Below, one piece after another: positions 47,901 to 59,900 of a DNA stretch of 64,000 bases. Position 1 is the stretch's first letter. The number at the start of each line of letters is the position of its first letter. A program made the position numbers and the translations under genes. The notes below the pieces were generated by a model. It was not told the origin of the DNA and ran no database searches. It saw nothing but the letters and a program-made list of their open reading frames with translations. The stretch lies in assembly GCF_024166365.1 (NCBI RefSeq), contig NC_064826.1, positions 62,079,001 through 62,143,000 on the forward strand, written 5' to 3'. The DNA comes from Elephas maximus indicus. Its lineage: Eukaryota; Chordata; Mammalia; Proboscidea; Elephantidae.

Positions 47901-50900
47901 TCCCTCCATCTCTCTCTCGGCCCTTGGCCCCTCGGCCTGGCCTCTACACTTCTTGATCAAGTGTTACAAAGCTCTTCAGCTCCGCCAGTAAGTGTCCAGA
48001 GGCACCCCACTCCACCAGTAAGCCTGGGCCTGAAGGTGTTCAGCTCTCTAGCTCCTGGAGGCACCCCTTCTGCCAGCAAGCCTCCTGTCCAAAGGCTCAG
48101 ATCTATCACTCTGTGGGTCAGCACACCCACTGGGCCATCTCCTGCCAGTGTCCTGGTACTGCTGCTACCAGTTCACTGCTGCTGCTTCTCACCGCTTGCG
48201 CCGTCTCTGGTATTACAGCTCTCTTTCTCCTGTGTCTAGGAGGTTGTCAGTGCAGGGACCTCAAGTCCAAAGGACACATTCTCTTCCCAGCTCTTCTTTC
48301 TTGGTGGTGGTGAGGTCCCCTGTCTCTGCTTGCTTCTCTCTCCTTTTATTTCTTGTAAGATAAAAGGTGTGACTCATGTAAAGGTGTGACTTGACTAAGG
48401 GTGTAACTTGAGTCACACCCTCTTGCAATATGGTGACTCAAGATACACCCCACCCTAATCCTGCTTCATTAACATATAAAAAAAAACATGGAGCCCTAGT
48501 GGCTAAGTGGTTTAGTGTTTGGCTGCTAACCAATCTGTCAGCAGTTCAAATCCACCAGCTGCTCCTTGTAAACCATATGGGGCAGTTCTACTCTGTCCTA
48601 TAGAGTCACTATGAGTCAAAATCGACTCAACAGAAGTTAGGATTTACAACAAATCACAAAATGGAGGATAATTACACCAGATCACAAGATGGAGGACAAC
48701 CACACAATACTGGAAATCATGGCCCAGCCAGGTTAACACATATTTGGGGGAACACAATTCAATCTATAACAATTAATTTTTTAATTTGTTAAAGCAAAGC
48801 ATACCAACACTACAGTAATTATATAAAGTTCAATAACCAAGTGTAATATCTTGATTTGTTGGTAATTTCCATACCTGAAACTTGGCAAAGGCAGCCAACC
48901 AGGCAACAGCCAGGCTGCATGGCTAAAACCTCCATCCAAATCTGCATACAGCTGTGCCACCTTCTCATTGAGCTGACTTCTGATTTCCTTCCCATGTAAA
49001 CAATGGCTGGCTGTTAAAATTATTAGCTCAGAAAGCGCTTCAAACACATCTGGGGGGAAAAGATCATTCCCATTATTGTCTAAAAAAACCCTTTTAAGAT
49101 ATTGTTTTCTTGGAAATATAAAGGCATTTTGAAAGAAAATGAGGCCGCAACTTAACTCCAACTAACAACATCCTATTCATATCATCAAGACACATACGTA
49201 GCAGAACACTAAAGAAAGAGAGCCAATAAACCAAATGATAGGAAGCACCCCACCACTCTAGGTAGCTAAAATAGATGCCACAAAGGCCATGCTCTAAGAA
49301 GCCCCTCTTCATCTTGAAAAGACAAAAACAAATGTGGTTATCTGATCACTAGGCCACAGTATATAAAAAGCAGCAAAAGGAATTATGGCAAGTGGGCTGG
49401 CTGCTACAAGCAGGTATAACAGCAGCCACCAACAGCTTGGTACAGAGACAAAGAGAAAATGAAACAGAGAACTCAATCAGTTATAAGCCTAAGGCTATTC
49501 AGTGCATATGAGAGCAATAATGAGGTGTTTGCCAAGGAATGGTGGTCCAAAAATTAAAGATAAGATGATCTCCCAGGTCAAAAGTAGGAACATCAGGACA
49601 AAAAAAATTGAAGTCTTGACCATATGTAAAAGAAAACTAACTGATCACCCGCTGTTATTTCCCACAGCAGAGGCAGATACATCAGACAAGCACACTTTGA
49701 TGACACTTAAAAGTCTATAAAGATCATCCAATGCTCTCGTCTTTAATTCCGTGCTCATCAAATAAACTTCCAATTATCATTTAGCTTCCCAGTGAGATTT
49801 GCCAATGAAAACATCAGCAAATATTCTAGTTTTCTTGATGTACGAGCATGTGTCCCTTGTATTTATTTAACTGGCATTCTAGTTTACACACCAGCTTCTT
49901 GTATGGATAGAAGTGTATCATACCAACTTTAGATATACTGAAACTAAAATTGAGTTTCAGGACCTTTTATAAAGACTGAATATCAGACTCAGAATGCGGT
50001 GACCTACACAGAGGTCCTGCTGCCCTGTGGGCAGATGTTGCTTCCAGCTATGGGCATGCTAATTGCCTCTGAAGGTAAACTTACTACAATCCAGTATAAA
50101 GACTGGATTCATAGTATATACACATCCACTTGTAAACTGAATGCCAAGTTACACTAGATATTCTCTCTATATAACAGAAAAAAAGCATGTAATATGTTTT
50201 AAAAGGTTTCCTTAGGAAATGGCTAAAATCAAACTTTTGGTGGTAAAGCGAGCTTATGTTATTTAAATTTTTTTTTTCTTTTGGAATCAATCAGTCTCAT
50301 ACGATACTAGATAAAAAAGGTATTTCAAATACAATTAAACTGCTGGGTATTTTACTTGCTCACTAGGGTAAAAAAAATTTTTTTTACTTATTATCTTAAA
50401 GTGACCTGACACCAACTTTTACCTTCAGCTTATTTCAAAATTTAACCATGCGAGGCGGAGCCAAGGTGGCGGAATAGACAGATGCTTCCGGTGAGCCCTC
50501 TTTACAACAAAGACCCGAAAAAACAAGTGAAACGCATATATTTATGACACGCTAGGAGCCCTGTTCAGAGGGAGGGACAGAGGGAGGAAGAGATGGTTCA
50601 GAAGCAGAGAGGAGTTACCAGACCTGAATCACGGGGAGCCCTCAGGCACAATTCCCGGGCAGTAGCAGTGGGCTGGTACTAGCAATAGGCCGCAGTTTCC
50701 TCGGGGAGAAGCAGCCAGCCACACAACCTACTCACACGTCCGGAACCAGAGAAGAACGGTGCTCTCAGCAAAAGAGAAGTTCTTGTGTATATTTTACGCC
50801 CCACCCCCCCACCCGCCCTCAAGCTGGCTTCAGCAGCTGACTGCCCTGGGCCTGAGATAGGCCCGGTTGAGCACCTAAAGCCAACCTGCTGGCCTTGGAA

Positions 50901-53900
50901 AATGAATAAATTTGTAACTGGGGGAAAAGATAATTTGCCAGCTCCACTAACTGGGGGAGCTCAGGACAGAAGCGGCTCCTGTCCAGGCATAAATGGTCCG
51001 TGGACTTTGAGTACCTTTCCTCTCCTCATGGACCTGTGTGGGCCTACATCAGAAGAGTAGGCCCTTGTTCACAGACTCCAAACATTTCAGCTATGCAGCG
51101 GAGAGGTGGGTGTTTGCTGTTTGAACATTGCTTTGCCTATTAAACAAGGTCCTCACCTACCCGCGTCAGGGGCCTAAGGACTGGTGGTTCTGCTCAGGCC
51201 ACCCAGCCACACATGACAGGGGTCCAAGGATAACTGGTGCCTCCCAGTCCTTAAAACCAAAAACATTGGGTGCCCATGGTCCATCTGCAGAACCCACCCA
51301 CCTGTACTTTCTAGGGAACAGGAACATGGTTTCCTCAGAGACACATGGGGGACAACTGTCAGTCCCCTCCCTTGTTCACCATGTGAGCCCCTGCTGCAAC
51401 CAGATACCAGTACCTATACCAATCACCCCTGCCCTTCTAAGACTGTAGGACAGAGCCTGTACCACAAATTGGTGATCAGTTACCTAGACACCTGAACTGA
51501 ATTCATACAAGAAAGTAAATGGACTCCTAGACTCATAGACCTGATAACAGCTCTAGCCATCTGGGGACAGGATGTGAGAGCTCCAAAGGAGAAAATAATC
51601 AAGCTAGCTCACTCAAGCAACCCACCTGAGCATATCAAAACAAAACAAAGCAAGAAGCTACGACACAGTAAGCAAACATAAAATAAACTAATACGATAAC
51701 TTATAGATGGCTCAGAGGCAACAGTTGATATCAAGTCACATAAAAAAACAGACCATGGCCACCTCAACAAGCTCTCAGAACAAAGAATCCAGAGATCTTC
51801 TAGATGAAAGTGCTTTCCTGGAATTATCAGAGGCAGAATACAAAAGATTAAGACATCAGGAAGGAAATGAGGCAATTACGCAGAACAAGCCAAGGAAAAC
51901 ACAGATAAAACAATTGAAGAAATGAAAAAGATTATTCAGGAACATAATGAAAAATTTAATAAGCTGAAAAAACCCATAGACAGACAGCAATTAGAAATTC
52001 AGAAGATTAACAAAAAAATTACAGAAGTAGACAACTCAATAGAAAGTCAGAGAAGCAGATTTGGGCAAGTGGAACGCAGAATTTCCGAACTTGAAGATTA
52101 GGCACTCGGCACTAATATATTGGAAGAAAAATCAGGCAAAAGAACTTTTTTTTAAATGAAGAAAACTTAAGAATCTTGTGGGACTCTATCAAGAGAAATA
52201 ATGTACAAGTGATTGGAGTACCAGATCAGGGAGGGACAACAGAAAATACAGAGAGAATTACTGAAGATCTTTTGGGAGAAAACTTCCCTTATATCGTGAA
52301 AGATGAGAAGATATCTATCCAAGATGCTCATCGAACTCCACATAAGGTACACGCCAAAAGAAAGTCAGAAAGACATATTATAATCAAACTTACCAAAACT
52401 AAAGATGAAGAGAGAATTTTAAGAGCAGCTAATGATAAAAGAAAAGTCACCTACAAAGGAGAGCCAATAAGAATAAGCTCAGACTACTCGGCAGAAACCA
52501 TGCAGGCAAGAAGGCAATGGGATGATTTATATAAAAAATTGAAGGAAAAAAATTGCCAGCCAAGAATCATATATCCTACAAAACTGTCTCTCAAATATGA
52601 CGGTGAAATTAGGACATTTCCAGATAAAAAGAAGTTTAGGGAATTGGTAAAAACTAAACCAAAACTACAAGAAATACTAAAGAGAATTCTTTGGTTAGAA
52701 AATCAATAACATCATGTATCAACCCAAGACTAGAATACTGGGCAGAGCAATCAGAAGTCAACTCAGACAGGGAAATCAAAAAAATAAATCAAGATTAAAA
52801 AAATGCTCCAAACAGGGTAACAGCAATGTTATTATGTAAAAGAAGACAACATTAAAACAATAAAGAGGAACTAAGAAATGTAGTCACACATCTTCCATAT
52901 GGAGAGGAAGATAAGGCAATACAAAGAAATAAAAGATAGGTTTAAACATAGAAAAACAGGTAAATAATAAGGTAACCACAAAGGAGACAAACTATCCTAC
53001 ACACCAAAATAAAATACAAGAAAAAATAGAGACTCAGCAGAAGCACAATCAACAGCAACGAATATGAGGAAAGGACATTATATATCTACTCAGCACATAA
53101 AATTAAGTGGGAAAAAGAAACTGTCAACAACACACAAAAAAAGACATCAAAATGATAGCACTAAATTCATAAAAAAAAAATACCTATCCATAATTAAGCT
53201 GAAGGTAAATGGACTAAATGCACCAATAAAGAGACAGACAGTGGCAAAATGGATTAAAAAACACAATCCACCTATATGCTGCCTGCAAGAGACACACCTT
53301 AGATTTAAGACAAAACAAACTAAAGCTCAAAGGATGGAAAAAAATATATCAAGCAAACGACAATCAAAAAAAAACAGGAGTGGCAATATTAATTTCTGAC
53401 AAAACAGACTTGTAAGTTAAATCCATCATAAAGGATAAGGAACGACACTATATAATGATTAAAGGGACAATATATCCAGAAGATATAACCATATTAAACA
53501 TTTATGTGCCCAGTGACAGGGCTGCAGGATACATAAAATAAACTCTATCAGCATTGAAAAGTGAGATAGACAGCCCTACAGTAATAGTAGGAGACTTCAA
53601 CACACCACTTTCAGTGAAAGACAGGACTTCCAAAAAGAAGGTCAATAAAGAAATGGAAGATCTAAATGCCACAATAAACCAACTTGACCTCATACACATA
53701 CATAGAACACTCCACCCAAAAACAACCAAGTATACTTTCTTTTCTAGTGCACATGGAACGTTCTCTAGAATGGACCACATATTAACTCATCAAGCAAGCC
53801 TCAGCAGGATCCAAAACACCGAAATATTACAAAACATCTTCTCTGACCATAAGGCCATAAAAGTGGAAAACAGTAACAGGAAAAGCAGGGAAAAGAAATC

Positions 53901-56900
53901 AAACACTTGGAGACTGAACAATACCCTGTTCAAAAAAGACTGGACTATAGAAGACTTAAAGATGGAATAAAGAAATTCATAGAATCCAATAAGAATGAAA
54001 ACACTTCCTATCAGAATCGTTGGGACACAGCCAAAGCAGTGCTCAGAGGTCAATTTACATCAATAAATGCACACATACAAAAAGAAGAAAGGGCCAAAAT
54101 CAAAGAATTATCCCTACAACTTGAACAAATGGAAAGAGAGCAACAAAAGAAACCCTCAGGCACCAGAAAAAACCTAATAAAAAGTAGAGCAGAACAACCC
54201 AGAAATCCCACTCCTTGGAATATACCCCAGAGAAATAAGAGCCTTCACACGGGCAGATATATGCACACCCAAGTTTATTGCAGCACTGTTTACAATAGCA
54301 AAAAGCTGGAAGCAACCAAGGTGTCCATCAACGGATGAATGGTTAAATAAATTGTGGTATATTCACACAATGGACTACTACGCATCGATAAAGAACAGTG
54401 ATGAATCAGTGAAACACTTCATGACATGGAGGAACCTGGAAGGCATTATGCTGAGCGAAATTAGTCAGAAGCAAAAGGACAAATATTGTATAAGAGCACT
54501 ATTATAAGATCTTGAGAAATAGTTTAAACTGAGAAGAAAACATTCTTTTGTGGTTACGAGAGGGGGAGGGAGGGAGGGTGGGAGAGGGTTATTTACTGAT
54601 TAGTTAGTAGATAAGAACTATTTTAGGTGAAGGAAAGGACAATACTCAATACACGGAAGGTCAGCTCAACTGGACTGGACCAAAAGCAAAGAAGTTTCTG
54701 GGATAAACTGAATGCTTCAAAGGTCAGAGGAGCAAGGGCAGGGGTTTGGGGACTATGGCTTAAGGGGACTTCTAAGTCAATTGGCAAAATAATTCTATTA
54801 TGAAAACATTCTGTATCCCACTTTGAAATGTGGCGTCTGGGGTCTTAAATGCTAACAAGCGGCCATCTAAGATGCATCAATTGGTCTCAACCCACCTGGA
54901 GCAAAGGAGAATAAAGAACACCAAGGTCACACGATAACTATGAGCCCAAGAGACAGAAAGGGCCACAGGAACCAGAGACTTACATCATCCTGAGACCTGA
55001 AGAACTAGATGGTGCCCGGCCACAACCGATGACTGCCCTGACAGGGAGCACAACAGAGAACCCCTGAGGGAGCAGGAGATCAGTGGGATGCAGACCCCAA
55101 ATTCTCATAAAAGGACCAGACTTAATGGTCTGACTGAGACTAGAGGAATCCCGGTGGTCATGGTCCCCAAACCTTCTGTTGGCCCAGGACAGGAACCATT
55201 CCTGAAGACAACTCATCAGACATGGAAGGGACTGGACAATGGGTAGGAGAGAGATGCTGATGAAGAGTGAACTACTTGTATCAGGTGGACATTTGAGACT
55301 GTGTTGGCATCTCCTGTCTGGAGGGGAGATGGGAGGGTAGAGAGGGTTAGAAACTGGCAAAATTGTCACAAAAGGAGAGACTGGAAGGGCTGACTCATTA
55401 GGGAGCGAGTAAGTGGGAGTAAGTAGTAAGGTGTATATAAGCTTATATGTGACGGACTGACTTGATTTGTAAACGTTCACTTAAAGCTCAATAAAAATTA
55501 TTATAAAAAAAAAAAGTAGAGCAGAACTAAATGAAATAGAAAACAGAAAAACAATTGAAACAATTAATAAGACCAAAAGCTGGTTCTTTGAAAAACATCA
55601 ACAAAATTGAGAAACCACTGGCCAAACTGACAAAAGAAAAACAGGAGAGGAAGCAAATAACCCAAATAAGAAATTAAATCGGCAATATTACAACAGACCC
55701 AACTGAAATTAAAAGACTCGTATCAGGTTACTATGAAAAATTGTACTCTAACAAATCTGAAAACCTAGAAGAAATGGATGAATTCCTAGAAACACACTAC
55801 CTAACTAAACTAACACAAACAGAGGTAGAACAACTAAATTGACCCATAACAAAAGAAGAGATTGAAAAGGTAATAAAAAAACTCCCAACAAAAAAAAGCC
55901 CTGGCCCTGATGGCTTTCTTGCAGAGTTCCACCAACCTTTCAGAGAAGAGTTAATACCACTATTAATAAAGGTATTTCAGAGCATAGAAAAGGATGGAAT
56001 ACTCCCAAACTCGTTCTATGAAGCCACCATATCCCTGATACCAAAACCAGGTAAAGACACCACAAGAAAATTACAGACCTATATCCCTCATGAACTTAGA
56101 TGCAAAAATCCTCAACAAAATTCTAGCCAATAGAATTCAACAATAAATCAAAAAAAATAATTCACCATGACCAAGTGGGATTCATACCAGGTATGTAGGG
56201 ATGGTTCAACATTAGAAAAGCAATTAATGTAATCCACCATGTAAATAAAACAAAAGACAAGAATCACATGATTTTATCAATTGATGCAGAAAAGGCATTT
56301 GACAAAGTTCAACACTCATTCATGATAAAAACTCTCAGCAAAATAGGAATAGAAGGAAAATTCCTCGGCATAATAAAGGGCATTTATACAAAGCCAACAG
56401 CCAACATTACCCTAAATGGAGACAGCCTGAAAACATTCCCACTGAGATCGGGAACCAGACAAGGATGCCCTTGATCACCACTCTTATTCAACATTGTGCT
56501 GGAAGTCCTAGCTGGAGCAATTAGGCTAGATAAAGAAACAAAGGGCATCCAGATTGGCAAGGAAGAAGTAAAAGTATCTCTATTTGCAGATGACATGATC
56601 TTATACACAGAAAACCCTAAGGAATCCTCAAGAAAACTACTGAAACTAAGAGTTCAGCAGAGTATCGGGATACAAGATAAACATACAAAAATCAGTTGGA
56701 TTCCTCTACACCAACAAAAAGAACATCGAAGAGGAAATCACCAAATCAAAACCATTTACAGTAGCCCCCCAGAAGATAAAGCACTTAGGAATAAATCTTA
56801 CCAGAGATGGAAAAAACTTATACAAAGAAAACTACAAGACACTTCTGCAAGAAACCAAAAGAGACCTACATAAGCAGAAGAACACACCTTGCTCATGGAT

Positions 56901-59900
56901 AGGAAGACTTAACATTAAAAAATGTCTATTCTACTAAAAGCGATATATACATTTAATGCAATTCCAGTCCAAATTCTAATGACATTCTTTAATGAGATGG
57001 AGAAACAATCACCAACTTCATATGGAAGGGAAAGAGGCCCCAGAAAAGCAAAGCATTACTGAAAAAGAACAAAGTGGGAGGCCTCACTCCACCTGATTTT
57101 AGAACCTATTATACTGCCACAGTAGTCAATACAGCCTGGTACTGGTACAACAACAGATACATAGACCAATGGAACAGAATTAAGAATCCAGACATAAATC
57201 CATCCACACATGAGCAGTTGATATTTGACAAAGGCCCCAAAACAGTTAAGTGGGGAAAAGACAGTCTTTTTAACAAATGGTGCTGACATAACTGGATATC
57301 CATCTGCAAAAAAAAGGAAACAAGACCCATACCTCACTCCATGTACAAAAACAAGCTCAAAATGGATTAAAGACCTAAATATAAAATCTAAAACGATAAA
57401 GATCTTGGAAGAAAAAATAGGGATGACGTTAGGAGCCCTAATACATGGCATAAACAGTATACAAAACATTACTAATAATGCAGAAGAAAAACTGGATAAC
57501 TGGGAGCTCCTAAAAATCAAACACCTATGCTCATCCAAAGACTTCACCAAAAGAGTAAAAAGATTACCTACAGACTGGAAAAAGCTTTTAGCTATGACAT
57601 TTCCGATCGGTGCCAGATCTCTAAAATCTATATGATACTGCAAACACTCGACTACAAAAAAGACAAATAACTCAATTAAAAAATGGGCAAAAAGGTACGA
57701 ACAGACACTTCACTGAAGAAAACATTCAGGTAGCTAACAGATACAGGAGGAAATGCTCATGATCATTAGCCATTAGAGAAATGCAAACCAAAACTACAAT
57801 GAGATTTTATCTCACCCCAACAAGGCTGGCATTAATCCAAAAAACACAAAATAATAAATGTTGGAGAGGCTGTGGAGAGATAGGAACACTTATACATTGC
57901 TGGTGGGAATGTGAAATGGTACAACCACTTTGGAAATCAATTTGGCGCTTCCTTAAAAAGCTAAAAATAGAACTACCATACGATCCAGTAATCCCATTCC
58001 TTGGAATATATCCTAGAGAAATAAGAGCCTTTACACAATCAGATATATGCACACCCATGTTTATTGCAACACTGTTTACAACAGCAAAAAGATGGAAGCA
58101 ACCAAGGTGCCCATCAAGGGATGAATGGATAAAGAAATTATGGTATATTCACACAATGGAATACTAACCATTGATAAAGAACAGTGATGGATCTGTGAAA
58201 CATTTCATAACATGGAGGAATCTGGAAGGCATTATGCTCAGTGAAATTAGTCAGTTGCAAAAGCACAAATATTGTATAAGATCACTATTATAAGAACTTG
58301 AGAAATAGTTTAAACTGAGAAGAAAATATTCTTTGATGGTTCAAGAGCAGGGAGGGAGGGTAGGACAGGGGTATTCACTAATTAGACAGTAGATAAGAAC
58401 TACTTTAGGTGACGGGAAAGACAACACACAATACAGGCGAGGTCAGCACAATTGGACTAAACCAAAAGCGAAGACGTGTCCTGAATAAACTGAATGCTTC
58501 AAAGGCCAGTGTAGCAGGGGTGGGGGTTTGGGGACCATGGTTTCAGGGGACATCTAAGTCAGCTGGCACAATAAAATCTATTAGAAAACATTCTGCATCC
58601 CACTTTGAAGAGTGGCGTCTGGGGTCTTAAACGCTAGCAAGCAGCCATCTAAGATGCATCAATTGGTCTCAACCCACCTGGATCAAAGGAGAATGAAGAA
58701 CACCAAGGACACAAGGCCATTACAAGCCCAAGAGACAGGAAGGGCCACATGAACCAGAGACTACATCAGCCTGAGACCAGAACAACTAGATGGTGCCCAG
58801 CTACAACCGATGACTGCCCTGACAGGGAACACAACAGAGAACCCCTGAGGGAGCAGGAGAGCAGTGGGATACAGACCCCAAATTCTCATAAGACCAGACT
58901 TAATGGTCTGAGACTAGAAGGACCCCGGCGGTCATAGCCCCCAGACCTTCTGTCGGCCCAGGACAGGAACCATTCCCAAAGCCCACTCTTCAGACAGGGA
59001 TTGGACTGCATAATGGGTTGGAGAGGGATGCTGGTAAGGAGTGAGCTTCTTGGATCAGGTGGACACTTGAGACTATGTTGGCATCCCGTGCCTGGAGAGG
59101 AGATGAGACGGTAGAGGGGGTTAGAAGCTGGTGAAACGGACACAAAAAGAGAGAGTGGAGGGAAGGAGTGGGCTGTCTCACTAGAGGGAGAGCAATTAGG
59201 GGTATGTAAAAAAAAAAAAAAAAAAAAAATTTTTTTATTATTTTTTTTTAATAAGGTGTATATAAGTTTTTGTGTGAGAGACTGACTTGATTTGTTAACT
59301 TTCACTTAAAGCACAATAAAAAAAAGAAAAAACTAAATCATGAATTGTTTTTATATTACTTATACATATGAGCTGAATAATATGCATGTTAACCTATCTC
59401 AGGATTTTGCTAAGTGAGCAGAAATAATCACTAGTTCTTGGGATTTTTTTTTTTTAACTCCATGGTAATCATAACATGCTCCTTTCATTACATCCAAGGT
59501 GATTTTACATACATTGTATTTTATTTCATACATACACACACACACTTATATTTGTTTTCAAAGAAAAGCAGAACTATTAGGACAAATGCAATTTTTTTTT
59601 TTTTGTCCACTTACTTTTTTCTCCACTCTCTCCCCAACTTTCAAAGTATTCGTTTGTTTCTTTTTCAATTATAGAAACATGCTGTCGAAAGTGGGCTATG
59701 TTGAGGCCACTTTTTAACATTTTCTTCTGCTCCAAGAAAACCTTCAAGAAATTAAGGATGTACATCACTACAACATGCTTTTGTTTTTTCACAAGATCCC
59801 TCTGGATTACCATAACTATGTAACTCACAAAGAAAACAGCTTACTGAATAACTACTCACTGAATAAACTAAATTAAAACTTTCAAACAGTGCACAAGATA

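Larger units (their letters stand above)
45082..48874 (-). other. CYP51A1: CYP51A1 intron 5, repeat-dense
   Basis: Holds a MIR, an inverted AfroSINE pair, an inverted pair of MaLR-type LTRs and a SINE nested in one LTR. No internal exon is supported. Confidence 0.7.
50451..59325 (+). mobile_element. Full-length but inactive L1 in CYP51A1 intron 4, antisense to the gene
   Basis: It begins GAGGCGGAGCCAAGGTGGCGG, which resembles the start of mammalian L1 5' UTRs. A GC-rich 5' UTR (50451-51706), ORF1 (51707-52709), ORF2 (53172-58167) and 3' UTR follow, ending CAATAAAAAAAAG. Excluding the nested insert it is about 7.5 kb. The flanks AAAATTTAACCATG (5') and AAAACTAAATCATG (3') may be a decayed target-site duplication. 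Frameshifts and stops in both ORFs make it dead. Confidence 0.88.

Noticed and set aside
47706-48239. Open frame of 177 codons on the + strand
   Set aside because: It lies inside a MaLR-type LTR in CYP51A1 intron 5, with low-complexity S/L/P composition and no domain.
52149-52709. The L1 ORF1 C-terminal open frame as a domesticated gene
   Set aside because: It sits in its original L1 context with a broken upstream half and no sign of separate splicing or promoter.
54980-55480. Open frame of 166 codons on the - strand
   Set aside because: Antisense of an L1 3' UTR. Similar frames recur in the other copies of this UTR.
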